DNA of 64,000 bases from Terrimonas rubra (GCF_042686025.1 NZ_JBHUOZ010000003.1:1488001-1552000), one strand, 5' to 3'; positions 1-9,842 are shown, counted from the stretch's first letter. Made by a program: numbers and translations. The notes: a model not told the origin generated them from the letters alone.

Positions 1-2376
1 CATGTGGCACAAAACACGCCGGCCAACGTAAAACTGCAGCAGTATGGTGTTACCAACGAACACCGTCCCTTATACCTGGCTTTTATTTCAACAGCCGAAA
101 ATATTACCAACCTCGAAAGTATCAGGTTGAACAACCTGCGTTTGGCCAACCTGGCAAAAGACCGGATGGCGCCGCAGGAAAATGCGCCAGCCATTGTATG
201 GTTAAGCTACAATGTGCATGGTAATGAAACCTCCTCGTCAGAAGCAGCTATGCTCACCATCTTTGCATTGGTTGACCCAGCTAACAGCCAGACAAAAGAA
301 TGGCTTAAAAATACCGTAGTGATCATGGACCCATGCGTAAACCCTGATGGCAGGGATCGTTATGTAAACTGGTTCAACAGCGTGGTAGGTACGCAATACA
401 ACCCGCGTTTAGATGCCCGTGAACACAGGGAGCCATGGCCGGGCGGTCGCAGTAACCACTATAACTTTGACCTTAACCGCGACTGGGCCTGGCAAACACA
501 GGTAGAAAGCCAGCAGCGTATTGTACAATACAACCAGTGGATGCCACAGGTACACGTGGACTACCACGAACAAGGCATCAACCAGCCTTACTACTTTGCA
601 CCCGCCGCACAACCATACCATGAAGCCATTACCAAATGGCAGCGTGATTTCCAGGTAACTATTGGTAAAAACCATGCAAAATACTTTGACCGTAATGGCT
701 GGTTATATTTTACCAAGGAGATATTTGACCTGTTTTATCCTTCCTACGGTGATACCTATCCTTTATACAATGGTGCTATTGGTATGACCTACGAACAGGG
801 TGGTGGCCCGGCCGGTGGTCTTGGCGCCAATACCGATGAAGGCGATACCCTTACTTTATATGACAGGGCTATTCACCATTTCACTACCGGTTTAAGCACC
901 ATTGAGATCGCCTCTCAAAACGCCGGCAATCTTATTAAAGAATTCAGGTCCTTCTTCAATATGGCCGTTAGCGGTGGCATTGGAGAGTATAAATCTTATG
1001 TTATTAAAAACGGGCCCGCTGATAATGAAAAAGTAAAAGCTTTATTAGAATTATTAGATAAAAACGGCATCCAGTACGGCTCCGGCTCCGGTAACGGAAA
1101 GGGGTATAATTACCATACCGGTAAGGAAGAGGCTTTCAGTGTGGGGAGTAACGATGTGGTTATTTCAGGTTCGCAGCCCCGGGCTACCATGGTGAAGGTT
1201 TTATTCGAACCCAACTCCAAACTGGTGGATTCTTTAACCTACGATATCACAGCCTGGTCATTGCCTTATGTATACGGGTTAACCGCTTTTGCCAGCAAAG
1301 CTAATATTCCTGTTGGTGCTAAACAGCCTGCAGCAGCCATCACTAATACAGCTACGGATGCTTATGGTTATGTACTGAAATGGGAAGGAGTGTATACGGC
1401 CAAAGCAGTTGCGGCATTACTGCAAAAAGGAATAAAGCTGCGTTACAGCGAAACCCCGTTCACCATTAAAGACCAGAACTTTGCCAGTGGCTCGGTTATC
1501 ATCCTTAAAAAAGGGAATGAAAGCCTGGGTAATAAACTTTGGGATATGGTGAGCCAGGTATGTAACGAGAAAAATGTACAACTGCATGCCGTTAACACGG
1601 GTATGGTGGACAAAGGTTTCGACTTTGGAAGTTCCAGGGTACATATGATCAAAGCGCCGAAAGTGGCTTTATTAACCGGCGAAGGCGTATCATCGAATGC
1701 TGCGGGTGAAGTATGGCATTTCATGGAAAAAGAATTAGGCTATCCTGTTACCTTGATCAATGCTACTGATTTTGGAAGAGCCGACTGGAACAATATTGAT
1801 GTGCTGGTACTGCCCAGTGGTAACTACCGGTTTTTAAATGATAAAAATGCGGCGGAAGAACTGGCCGGCTGGATACGCAAAGGTGGTCGCTTAGTGGCAC
1901 TGGAAAGCGCCGTATTACAGCTTTCCAGGCAGGACTGGAGCGTGATCAAACAACGCAAGGATGAAGATACCGTTAATAAAAAAGATCCTTACCGCTCCTT
2001 ATTTGTGTATGAGAACAGGGAGTCTGATGCGATCCCCGGCACTACACCTGGTTCCATCTTTAAAGTAACCGTTGATAACTCTCATCCCTTAATGTTCGGT
2101 TATCCTAATTACTACTACACTTTAAAGCAGGATGATATTGTGTATGACTATATTAAAGAAGATGGCTGGAATGTGGGCGTGATCAAAAAATTTGACCAGT
2201 TAGCCGGCTTTGTAGGCCATAAACTAAAAGATAAACTGAAGGATGGTCTGGTATTTGGCGTACAGGACATGGGACGTGGTACAGTGACTTACTTCACTGA
2301 TAATATACTGTTCCGTAACTTCTGGCAAAATGGTAAACTAATGTTCTGTAATGCCATTTTCTTTGTAGGGCAATAA
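1..2376 (+). CDS. M14-family zinc carboxypeptidase, 5' truncated by window edge
   Basis: The reading frame is open to the first base, so the true start and probable signal peptide lie upstream. The visible 790 residues begin inside a peptidase M14 domain. HGNETSSSEA (residues 72-81) matches the HxxE zinc-binding motif, NPDGRDRY follows at 113-120, and VDYHEQG (186-192) supplies the third zinc histidine. DLNRDW at 156-161 is typical of the family. The C-terminal third (about 550-660), with GRADWNNIDVLVLPSG, resembles a class I amidotransferase/ThuA-like fold, an arrangement common in large Bacteroidota M14 proteins. It is likely a secreted or periplasmic metallopeptidase, but its substrate cannot be told. 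A strong hairpin terminator follows 22 bases after the stop. The family call is sure; the C-terminal fold is inference. Confidence 0.88.
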   Translation, partial: HVAQNTPANVKLQQYGVTNEHRPLYLAFISTAENITNLESIRLNNLRLANLAKDRMAPQENAPAIVWLSYNVHGNETSSSEAAMLTIFALVDPANSQTKEWLKNTVVIMDPCVNPDGRDRYVNWFNSVVGTQYNPRLDAREHREPWPGGRSNHYNFDLNRDWAWQTQVESQQRIVQYNQWMPQVHVDYHEQGINQPYYFAPAAQPYHEAITKWQRDFQVTIGKNHAKYFDRNGWLYFTKEIFDLFYPSYGDTYPLYNGAIGMTYEQGGGPAGGLGANTDEGDTLTLYDRAIHHFTTGLSTIEIASQNAGNLIKEFRSFFNMAVSGGIGEYKSYVIKNGPADNEKVKALLELLDKNGIQYGSGSGNGKGYNYHTGKEEAFSVGSNDVVISGSQPRATMVKVLFEPNSKLVDSLTYDITAWSLPYVYGLTAFASKANIPVGAKQPAAAITNTATDAYGYVLKWEGVYTAKAVAALLQKGIKLRYSETPFTIKDQNFASGSVIILKKGNESLGNKLWDMVSQVCNEKNVQLHAVNTGMVDKGFDFGSSRVHMIKAPKVALLTGEGVSSNAAGEVWHFMEKELGYPVTLINATDFGRADWNNIDVLVLPSGNYRFLNDKNAAEELAGWIRKGGRLVALESAVLQLSRQDWSVIKQRKDEDTVNKKDPYRSLFVYENRESDAIPGTTPGSIFKVTVDNSHPLMFGYPNYYYTLKQDDIVYDYIKEDGWNVGVIKKFDQLAGFVGHKLKDKLKDGLVFGVQDMGRGTVTYFTDNILFRNFWQNGKLMFCNAIFFVGQ

Positions 2377-2397
2377 AGAACTTATATACATTTTTAT

Positions 2398-2431
2398 AAG
2401 CGGGTGCATCCAGGTGCACCCGCTTTTTTAT
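2398..2431 (+). terminator. Rho-independent terminator after M14 peptidase
   Basis: An 11-bp perfect stem (2398-2408 with 2415-2425) closes a 6-base loop and runs into a T-tract at 2424-2429. It is on the correct strand and close to the stop codon. Confidence 0.9.
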
Positions 2432-2683
2432 TGCCATACGCCAACGGCAATTGCTGCCAACTACATCATTTTAAGTATTTCCCCGGCCTTTCCCGAGTAG
2501 TAATCTTGCAATAGCAATCAGGAGTAAGCGAATAATGTTACCGGGTAATTTTTGTTATACGATGACATTTTTCCGCTCCCTTCGATGTATTAACTGAAGC
2601 CCGTTTTTTTAATCCCATTCCGCTGAAAACTACTGCTAACCCTGACATCATTTCATTCTCTTAACCGTCAAAAAAATAAAAAA
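2432..2683. other. Intergenic stretch upstream of the FHA/protease gene
   Basis: About 250 bases with no ORF, repeat or clear promoter consensus. It must hold the promoter of the signalling cassette, but I see no confident TAnnTTTG element. An A-rich tract directly precedes the ATG at 2684. Confidence 0.5.
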
Positions 2684-4378
2684 ATGAGCAGCCAAACACA
2701 GATCCTTCTACGCCACATTGATGGCAGTAAAGCAGGACAAGTTGAAAAATTTGTCGTATCAAACGACCTGGAAATTAAAATTGGCCGTGGCCAGGCAAAC
2801 AATATTGCCTACGACCTGGCAGATGACAGCATCAGCCGCGAGCACTGTCGTATTAAAGTAAACAGTCTTTTACCTGACACCTATGAAATAACCGACCTGC
2901 AAAGCAAAAACGGCACTTTTGTAAATGGTAAAGCCATTACAGAGAAAACCGTGTTGTTTGCCGGCGACATCATCCGCCTGGGTAAAGAAGGTCCTACACT
3001 GGAATTTGACCTGGATCCCAAACCTGCTTCGCATATCAAAAAAACCCGGGTGATTGATGCACCGGAAATACCTTCCAAAGAAACAAAAGTGCATGCAACG
3101 GGCGCTACCAATATGACAGGTATTAAAACCACGCCGGTAAAAGAAACCATTGGTAAACAAACCATGCAGCATATCATACAGGAGTCGGAAAAGAAAGGCA
3201 AAAAAAGAATGGCCGTTATTTCCATCGCCTTATTGCTGATACTGGGAACCGGCGCCTGGCTGGTATACGCCAATAAACCGGTTAAAGAGATCATTCATGA
3301 AAAAGGTAAAGACTCTGTTGTGGTAATTGGTGATACCTCTAAAAAAATATCGCCGGTTCAAATCACCAAAGACAACAGTAAAAATGTTGTGTTCATTGAA
3401 ATAGGCTGGAATTTAAAAATGACCAATGGGGAGCAACTATACCATGTAAAAGTGCCCGTGAAAGAAGCTGGTGTTATTAACTACTATGCAGCTTATACCA
3501 CCAATAGTTTGGGTGCAATTGAACCTTTACTATGTGCGAAAGGAGAGGAGCCTGCAGGCGCTATTCTTGATCCTATTGGCGGCTTTGGTACCGGTACAGG
3601 CTTCGTGGTTGACCCTAGAGGTTTTATCGTTACCAATCGCCACGTAGCAGCGCCCTGGGAAACAACCTACAACTTCAAACCCGATGATTTCCCCGGTCGT
3701 TTATATACATTGAACAGTAAAGGAGGATTCACCCATGTTGCAGGCAGGGTAGTCATGCCGCAGGATGTGGAGACCTGGATACCCGCCAATGCCATGAACT
3801 TAAACTTATTAAATGTAGAATCGGGTGTAACGGTCATCAAGGGTGAATCTACTTATATGGATGTAACTTTTGCCAACAACTCTATTCGTATCCCCGCCGG
3901 TAAAGTAACGCCTTCACCTTCACACGATGTGGCCATTTTCAAAATTGAAATAGTGGAAGAACTGAGCGCTGTAAAACTGTTGAACAACTACAACGAAATC
4001 GAGACCGGCAGCGAGGTTACGGTAATGGGTTACCCCGGTATGTCACCCGACCAGTATGTAGCCACAGCTTCCAACGACTTCTTTAACCGCAATGCCAAAG
4101 TGGTAAAAGTGCCTGTACCCACTGTAAGCACAGGTATCGTAGGCCGCCTGGTAAAAGCCAATGCCGGCACCGAAAAAGTAGCAGGGTACTTCAATGCCAT
4201 GGGCGATTACTACCAGTTAACCATTAACTCTACCGGCCCCGGTAACAGCGGTGGCCCCATGTTCGACAACCAGGGTAATGTTATCGGCATCTACTCGGCC
4301 GGTAATGCAAAAATGTCCTTTGCCATCCCGATCAAATATGCCCTGGAACTAATGGGCAGGGAAGATGTGATCAACTAA
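2684..4378 (+). CDS. FHA domain - membrane helix - trypsin-like serine protease
   Basis: 564 aa in three parts. Residues 15-110 form an FHA phosphothreonine-binding domain: GRG at 34-36, SREH at 51-54 and KNGTFVNG at 75-82 carry the conserved Arg, Ser, His and Asn. A single hydrophobic helix at 175-196 follows. Residues ~230-560 form an S1/S1C-type protease with a full triad: His320 (TNRHVAAPW), Asp415 (HDVAIF) and Ser522 (GPGNSGGP). With the N-terminus inside, the FHA domain would read phosphorylated proteins in the cytoplasm while the protease acts in the periplasm. It is first in a three-gene cassette with PP2C and kinase. No PDZ domain is visible, unlike DegP. Domain calls are firm; topology and substrate are inference. 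Confidence 0.9.
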   Translation: MSSQTQILLRHIDGSKAGQVEKFVVSNDLEIKIGRGQANNIAYDLADDSISREHCRIKVNSLLPDTYEITDLQSKNGTFVNGKAITEKTVLFAGDIIRLGKEGPTLEFDLDPKPASHIKKTRVIDAPEIPSKETKVHATGATNMTGIKTTPVKETIGKQTMQHIIQESEKKGKKRMAVISIALLLILGTGAWLVYANKPVKEIIHEKGKDSVVVIGDTSKKISPVQITKDNSKNVVFIEIGWNLKMTNGEQLYHVKVPVKEAGVINYYAAYTTNSLGAIEPLLCAKGEEPAGAILDPIGGFGTGTGFVVDPRGFIVTNRHVAAPWETTYNFKPDDFPGRLYTLNSKGGFTHVAGRVVMPQDVETWIPANAMNLNLLNVESGVTVIKGESTYMDVTFANNSIRIPAGKVTPSPSHDVAIFKIEIVEELSAVKLLNNYNEIETGSEVTVMGYPGMSPDQYVATASNDFFNRNAKVVKVPVPTVSTGIVGRLVKANAGTEKVAGYFNAMGDYYQLTINSTGPGNSGGPMFDNQGNVIGIYSAGNAKMSFAIPIKYALELMGREDVIN

Positions 4379-4416
4379 TATAAACGCCCTAAAAATAGCT
4401 CTACTTTTTGACGGGC

Positions 4417-4458
4417 CTGCTAAACTACCGGCTGCCCTGCGGGGCAGCGGTTTAGCAG
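4417..4458 (+). terminator. Large hairpin between FHA-protease and PP2C genes
   Basis: The outer arms 4417-4425 and 4450-4458 pair perfectly (9 bp). An inner GC-rich stem (gctgccc with gggcagc) lies between them. A weak T/A-rich stretch follows. It may be a partial terminator or an RNA processing/stability element separating expression of the first gene from the kinase-phosphatase pair. Confidence 0.6.
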
Positions 4459-4495
4459 TTTATATCCATTCATCTCATCACCACAATAAGTCCAC

Positions 4496-5395
4496 ATGAA
4501 CTTTCTCTGGAAAAAAAAGAAACCGGCTGTTATCACTGCACAGGCAGAACCGGTAATGGCTACTGATGAAAAGTTAGTAAGCCCGGATCAACAGGCTGAT
4601 GCTTTTTCCTACACCATACAGGCTATATCGGAAACCGGTCCCAGCCGCCAGGATAACGAAGACAGTATTACTTATTACTACCCGGCATCCGGCAAACAGC
4701 TTGTATTTGCAATGGTGGCCGATGGCATGGGCGGACACAATGCCGGTGAAGTAGCCAGCAACCTGGCCTGCGAAACAGCAAAAAACTATATCAGCAGGCA
4801 ATATACCCTGGCCAATACTCCAGCTATGCTGGAAATACTCATGCAGCAGATGCACCAGCATATCCGCACCGCTTCGCAGGAAAACAGCCAGTATGCCGGC
4901 ATGGGCACTACGGCCGTTGCTATTTTTATTAAAGAACAACAGGTCTTTTTTGCTTCGGTGGGAGACAGCCGTATTTATCATTACCGCAACCGCCAATTAA
5001 CACAATTAACAACCGACCAGACACTGGTGAACCAGATGATCAGTGAGGGCAAAATAACAAAAGAAGAGGGGCTGCACCACGAAATGAAACATGTGCTGTT
5101 ACAGGCATTGGGAACCGTGGTACAGGTTAAACCAGAGGTTAGCAGCAGCGGTTTACAGCTGCACGCCGGTGATAAGCTCTTCCTTTGCTCCGATGGTATT
5201 TATGATATGTTATCCGACCGGGAACTGGAGCAGCTATTTGCTCTTCCCTCTATTAACTTAACCATGGAAACCATAAAAGCGCTATGCATGCAACGTAGGG
5301 CAAGGGATAACTTCTCGGCCATACTGCTGGAAGTATTACCCTATAGTGAAAGTGAAAACAATTTGGAAACCAAAGAACAAAACATTTTTGTATGA
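4496..5395 (+). CDS. PP2C-family protein phosphatase
   Basis: 299 aa metal-dependent Ser/Thr phosphatase (PPM family). Metal-coordinating motifs are visible: RQDNED at 51-56, ADGMGG at 75-80, GMGTTA at 135-140, VGDSR at 155-159, SDGIYDML at 232-239 and RDNFSA at 270-275. A 35-residue N-terminal extension starting MNFLWKKKK precedes the domain; it is basic and could associate with membrane, but no helix is predicted. The stop overlaps the kinase start as ATGA (5392-5395), so the two are translationally coupled. It would reverse phosphorylation by the adjacent kinase, the usual arrangement for bacterial PknB/PrpC pairs. Confidence 0.95.
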   Translation: MNFLWKKKKPAVITAQAEPVMATDEKLVSPDQQADAFSYTIQAISETGPSRQDNEDSITYYYPASGKQLVFAMVADGMGGHNAGEVASNLACETAKNYISRQYTLANTPAMLEILMQQMHQHIRTASQENSQYAGMGTTAVAIFIKEQQVFFASVGDSRIYHYRNRQLTQLTTDQTLVNQMISEGKITKEEGLHHEMKHVLLQALGTVVQVKPEVSSSGLQLHAGDKLFLCSDGIYDMLSDRELEQLFALPSINLTMETIKALCMQRRARDNFSAILLEVLPYSESENNLETKEQNIFV

Positions 5396-7191
5396 GTTTC
5401 AATCCATCCGATCAATACAATATCATCCAGAAAATTGGTGAAGGCGGAATGGGCACGGTTTACCTGGCCGAGGACAAACTGATACAAAGGCTTGTCGCCA
5501 TTAAATCACTCAACAAATCGGTGACCAATTCTTCTGAATCAATGGAAGGTCGTTTTCAGCAGGAAGCCCTGGCCCTTGCCAAACTTAACCATCCTAATAT
5601 TACCCACCTGTATGCCTTCATTCCCCGTAACGAATCGTACTGGATGGTAATGGAATATGTGGAAGGGGATACCCTAGAGAACTGGTTAAAACGAAAAGGT
5701 AAAATTTCCTCCTTACTGGCCTGCAGTATTGCGGTGCAGGTATTGGATGGTTTAGATCATGCCCATAAAAAAGGTATTATTCACCGTGATCTGAAACCCG
5801 CCAACGTAATGGTATCTGCGGAAGGCGAGGTAAAGATCATGGATTTCGGCATTGCCCGTATCCGTAACTCCCAGCGTTTAACCCAGCATGGCAAATCAGT
5901 AGGCACCCTGGAATACATGGCGCCGGAACAGATACAGGGAAAAGAGGGTGATGAACTGACCGATGTATATGCAGTAGGTAATATTTTATATGAACTATTA
6001 ACCGGCCAGACTCCTTTTTCCTCAGACACCGATTACCAGTTGATGAAACGCAAACTGGAAGAAAAAGCACCCGTTACCACTTCTCTCACCAACGCGGCCA
6101 CACCTGCTTTACAAAAAGTGGTTACCACCGCCCTGGAAAGAAACCCGCAAAAAAGATATGCCTCTGTCCGCCTGTTTAAGGATGCCTTATTAAAATGTGT
6201 GAACTATGCAGTATTCCAGGAACAGCAACTGGTACAGGCCTTACAAACAGACAGACCCGTACACTCAGGCGAACATAAACTGGCCGTAACCGGTGAAATG
6301 GAGCCGCCAAAACTAAAACTCTCTTTAAGCGCTATCGGTCACCTGTTCTCACACTATATGCTGCGCCTGAAATGGCCGGCCAATGTGCGTTTACCCAAAT
6401 TGGCCAACTGGTTTCAAAACAGGCCCAAATGGCTGCAGGATAAATCGGTACTGGTGCTGGTCATCATAGCATTCATCTGTTTATGCCTTATACTGGGCAA
6501 TACCTTCATCAATAAAAACAATAAGGAGGAAATTGTTGGCCCCGATACTACACCCACTGAAAAAGAAATGGCCGGAGAAAATGTTCAGCCCGAAAAGAAA
6601 CCGGTAAAAGACCAGGTAACACCCCAGGACAACAATGTAATAAACACCAATCTGGTGGTTCCGCCACCGGCCGGCAATAAAGAAAAAAATATACCGGTCA
6701 ATACCAAACCCAAAGAAAATAAACCAACAAATACCAAGAAGAAAGATGATAATGCCGTTGTTACCCCAAAAGATCCTGAACCACCCAAACCACCGAGAGA
6801 AGAAAAAACAGTGGTCAATGACAAACCGGTTAAAGTGCCGGCGGGTAAAACGGTAAAAGTCATACTCGATCAAACCCTGAGTTCCGAAGAACGTTCAAAA
6901 GATGGCAGTACGGTACGCCTGCATATAGCCGAAGCGGTTATTGTAGATGGTAAAACCCTTATCCGTGCAGGAGCCCCCGTTACCGGTAAAATAGTGGATG
7001 TGGTTCCATCCGGCACCCGCAAAAAAGCATTGATCGGCTTTGTCATTCAACAGGTACAGGCAACCGATGGCAGCATGATCCGTTTACACTCCGAACGTTT
7101 CCGTTTATTCTCCGTTGGTTTAAATGAACAGGCCACTTATAACAGTGGTACCAGCTTTAGTGTGCAACTGGGCAGGGGCGTGGTAAAATAA
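5392..7191 (+). CDS. Transmembrane Ser/Thr protein kinase (PknB-like)
   Basis: 599 aa Hanks-type kinase. P-loop GEGGMG at 16-21, catalytic Lys38 (VAIK), Glu58, HRDLKPAN at 131-138 (Asp133), DFG at 151-153 and APEQ at 177-180 are all intact, so it should be active. The kinase domain ends near 270. One transmembrane helix lies at 352-372. A Lys/Pro/Asn-rich linker (about 375-490) leads to a compact C-terminal domain (491-599) that I do not recognise; it lacks PASTA repeats and would be periplasmic. It overlaps the phosphatase gene by 4 bases. It likely phosphorylates Thr sites read by the FHA protein two genes upstream. The external ligand is unknown. Confidence 0.94.
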   Translation: MSFNPSDQYNIIQKIGEGGMGTVYLAEDKLIQRLVAIKSLNKSVTNSSESMEGRFQQEALALAKLNHPNITHLYAFIPRNESYWMVMEYVEGDTLENWLKRKGKISSLLACSIAVQVLDGLDHAHKKGIIHRDLKPANVMVSAEGEVKIMDFGIARIRNSQRLTQHGKSVGTLEYMAPEQIQGKEGDELTDVYAVGNILYELLTGQTPFSSDTDYQLMKRKLEEKAPVTTSLTNAATPALQKVVTTALERNPQKRYASVRLFKDALLKCVNYAVFQEQQLVQALQTDRPVHSGEHKLAVTGEMEPPKLKLSLSAIGHLFSHYMLRLKWPANVRLPKLANWFQNRPKWLQDKSVLVLVIIAFICLCLILGNTFINKNNKEEIVGPDTTPTEKEMAGENVQPEKKPVKDQVTPQDNNVINTNLVVPPPAGNKEKNIPVNTKPKENKPTNTKKKDDNAVVTPKDPEPPKPPREEKTVVNDKPVKVPAGKTVKVILDQTLSSEERSKDGSTVRLHIAEAVIVDGKTLIRAGAPVTGKIVDVVPSGTRKKALIGFVIQQVQATDGSMIRLHSERFRLFSVGLNEQATYNSGTSFSVQLGRGVVK

Positions 7192-7219
7192 AAGCGGTAT
7201 ATAAACTATATACCGCTTT
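7191..7219. terminator. Bidirectional terminator between kinase and S41 protease genes
   Basis: A 13-bp perfect inverted repeat (7191-7203 with 7207-7219, loop aac) begins at the last base of the kinase stop codon. It is A-rich on one side and T-rich on the other. The next gene is convergent. Confidence 0.85.
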
Positions 7220-7262
7220 ATACCTTTATGCAGACACTGTCTTTATTTATACAGTTGCTATA

Positions 7263-8849
7263 TTATTTTTTTAATTCCTCCAGTGCTTTCTGAAAAACAG
7301 TATCGTCAGAGTTCAACACCTGTAAAAAGCCGTTGGTGCGCCATTTAAAACGCGCCAGCTGGGCTTCCAGCCTGTGCAGCAATGTCTTTTGCTGCTCCGG
7401 TGTTAAGGCCGCAGGGTTAATAGAATCCTTGGCGGTATACTGTAAAAAGTCCTTCCATATCTGGTTATCGCCTTTATAATTCTGTATATACTCAGCCGGT
7501 GTTTTATACTGGTTCAGCTGTTGCTGGTGTGCCAGGTAATACTGGTACACAAAGCTGTCAAAGCTGCCGCTGATAAATAATTTATTAATGAAGGAAGGGT
7601 AGGCTGATGTATCCAGCGATACAAATACATCCGGCATAATGGCTCCGCCACCATATAATATTCTGCCTCCGGGGGTCGTGTACTGTTTACCGCCGGTTAC
7701 TTTATTGGAGTCGGCATAAAAAACCTCGCCGTTATTATAACGTTCCCACAATTCATCCATATACACTTTCTTACCCTTATCGTATGGACGTTGAATACTG
7801 CGCCCTAATGGTGTATAATAACGGGATACAGTTAAACGCAGTGCCGATCCGTCACTTAACGGGAACTGTTTCTGCACCAGTCCTTTACCAAAGGTCCGGC
7901 GGCCAATGATGGTTGCCCTGTCCCAATCCTGTAAAGCGCCTGCCACTACTTCACTGGCACTTGCCGATAATTCATCAACCAATACCACCAGTTTACCGGT
8001 TTCAAAAAGTCCCGGGCGTTTACCACGGTACTCCTCGCGGCGGCTGTTCACCCCCTCAGTATATACGATCAATTTATCATCCGATAAAAACTCATCGATC
8101 ATCTCTACGGCTTCATTCATATAACCACCGCCGTTTCCGCGCAGGTCAAATATCAACTCTTTCAATCCCTGTTTCTTCAGCTCTTCCAACGCAATCATAA
8201 ACTCACGGTAACTGTTCTCTGCAAATTTGGTAAGCTTCATATAACCAATACCGGGGCTTACCATATAGGCAGCTTCCAGGGATGGCACCGGTATATTACC
8301 CCTGGTTACTGCAACCTTTTGCGGTTTGCCATCTCTTAAGATCGTTAAATTAGCTACCGACCCGCGTTTTCCGCGGATCAGTTCCCTGATACGGGTATAG
8401 GTTACTTTACCAACCAGGGTAGAATCATCAACAGCCAATACCTTATCACCAATTTTTAACCCGGCTTTTTCACTGGGTCCGTTCGGAAAAACATAAATAA
8501 TATTTACCGTATCAGAAAACACATTGTACTGTACACCAATACCATCAAAGCCACCCGATAACTCTTCATTGGCCTGCTTCAGTTCAACCGGTGGAAGGTA
8601 CACCGAATGCGGGTCCAGTTTATACATCATTTCCTTAATGGCACTGGATTCCAGCGAATCAAGCGATAAAGAATCAACGTATTTTAAGCGGATAATATCC
8701 AGTGCTTCCTGTAAAGAAGTATGATTATTTTTTCCAAAAAAACTGTTTTTATTGCCGGTTTTGTTTAACTTATATCCTAAAAACATACCCACTGTTAACA
8801 CGGCTGATAAAAGCAACGGCAACCAAACCTGAAATTTTTTATTTCCCAT
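7263..8849 (-). CDS. C-terminal processing peptidase, S41 family
   Basis: 528 aa. A signal anchor lies at residues 8-26. A PDZ domain spans about 95-180 (GIGVQYN, GPSEKAGLKIGDKVLAVDD). The peptidase core follows: DLRGNGGG at 235-242, the catalytic Ser in SASASE (295-300) and general base Lys322 in FGKG. These are the hallmarks of CtpA/Prc serine-lysine proteases, which trim or degrade periplasmic proteins from their C-termini. The length fits the Bacteroidota carboxy-terminal processing protease family. It is a single gene convergent with the kinase gene and divergent from the amino-sugar kinase gene. Confidence 0.95.
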   Translation of the reverse strand: MGNKKFQVWLPLLLSAVLTVGMFLGYKLNKTGNKNSFFGKNNHTSLQEALDIIRLKYVDSLSLDSLESSAIKEMMYKLDPHSVYLPPVELKQANEELSGGFDGIGVQYNVFSDTVNIIYVFPNGPSEKAGLKIGDKVLAVDDSTLVGKVTYTRIRELIRGKRGSVANLTILRDGKPQKVAVTRGNIPVPSLEAAYMVSPGIGYMKLTKFAENSYREFMIALEELKKQGLKELIFDLRGNGGGYMNEAVEMIDEFLSDDKLIVYTEGVNSRREEYRGKRPGLFETGKLVVLVDELSASASEVVAGALQDWDRATIIGRRTFGKGLVQKQFPLSDGSALRLTVSRYYTPLGRSIQRPYDKGKKVYMDELWERYNNGEVFYADSNKVTGGKQYTTPGGRILYGGGAIMPDVFVSLDTSAYPSFINKLFISGSFDSFVYQYYLAHQQQLNQYKTPAEYIQNYKGDNQIWKDFLQYTAKDSINPAALTPEQQKTLLHRLEAQLARFKWRTNGFLQVLNSDDTVFQKALEELKK

Positions 8850-8996
8850 CTTTTAACTTTACTGTAATTTGGCGCAAATTATCGAAAAGTTATAAGTAAT
8901 TATCTATCAGATAATTTTTAACACAGCAAAATTTCTCAGTAAGATCATTTTTAGCTTAGTTTTTGTTAGAAAGGCCAAGCATAAACCAGAATCATT

Positions 8997-9842
8997 ATGA
9001 CAGCAAGCATTTTAATAGCTGATAGCGGAGCAACAAAGGCCGAATGGAGCCTGGTAACCAATGGAAAAACCAAAACCATCATGACCCAGGGTATCAGTCC
9101 GTATTTTTTAAACACACAACAGATCGAGGAGCTATTAAAAAAAGAACTACTGCCCAAAATAAAAAACGCCAATATTTCCGATATCTATTACTACGGTACC
9201 GGCTGTGCCAATCCCGAAAATGCCAAATCGGTAAAAAAAGCCATTTCCAGGACATTTAACGGTGCCAGGGTAGCTGTAACACACGACCTCATGGCTGCTG
9301 CCCGTGCCTTATGCGGTCACGAAAAGGGCATTGCCTGTATCCTGGGTACCGGCGCCAATTCCTGTTCGTACAATGGTAAAAGCATCATTAAAAACAGTCC
9401 CGGTTTAGGGTATGTACTGGGCGATGAAGGCAGCGGCGCTTACCTGGGCCGTAAAGTAATTCAATACTACCTGTACAATACGTTTGATGATGAACTGCGT
9501 GGACGTTTTGATATTACCTACAATACCAACTCCGCAGAGATTTTGAACAATGTCTACAAAATGCCGTTACCTAACAAATATCTGGCCTCTTTTGCCCTCT
9601 TCCTTGCAGAAAACCGCGGTCACTATATGATCGAGAACATTATTGAAGATGGTTTGAACGATTTCTTTTTCACACACCTGTGTAAATACCGTGAAAGTTG
9701 GAAACACCCTGTTAACTTTGTGGGCAGTGTTGCACATGGTTTCAAAGATGTACTGAACCAGCTCTGTCATAGTTATGAATTTGAACTCGGTACTGTATAT
9801 AAAAAACCTATGCAGGGTTTGATCAGGTATCATACAGCATAA
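8997..9842 (+). CDS. BadF/BadG-type amino-sugar kinase (GlcNAc/MurNAc kinase)
   Basis: 281 aa of the ASKHA fold. The N-terminal ADSGATKAEWSLV phosphate-binding motif, the central ILGTGANS and the GDEGSGAYLG segment match the N-acetylglucosamine kinase/BadF family. It is followed by murQ in the same direction, 200 bases away. In Tannerella and Clostridium, related MurK kinases phosphorylate MurNAc (and GlcNAc) for the etherase MurQ. The context therefore favours a peptidoglycan-recycling kinase over a general GlcNAc kinase, but sequence alone cannot fix the substrate. The ATG start directly precedes the conserved N-terminus. Confidence 0.88.
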   Translation: MTASILIADSGATKAEWSLVTNGKTKTIMTQGISPYFLNTQQIEELLKKELLPKIKNANISDIYYYGTGCANPENAKSVKKAISRTFNGARVAVTHDLMAAARALCGHEKGIACILGTGANSCSYNGKSIIKNSPGLGYVLGDEGSGAYLGRKVIQYYLYNTFDDELRGRFDITYNTNSAEILNNVYKMPLPNKYLASFALFLAENRGHYMIENIIEDGLNDFFFTHLCKYRESWKHPVNFVGSVAHGFKDVLNQLCHSYEFELGTVYKKPMQGLIRYHTA

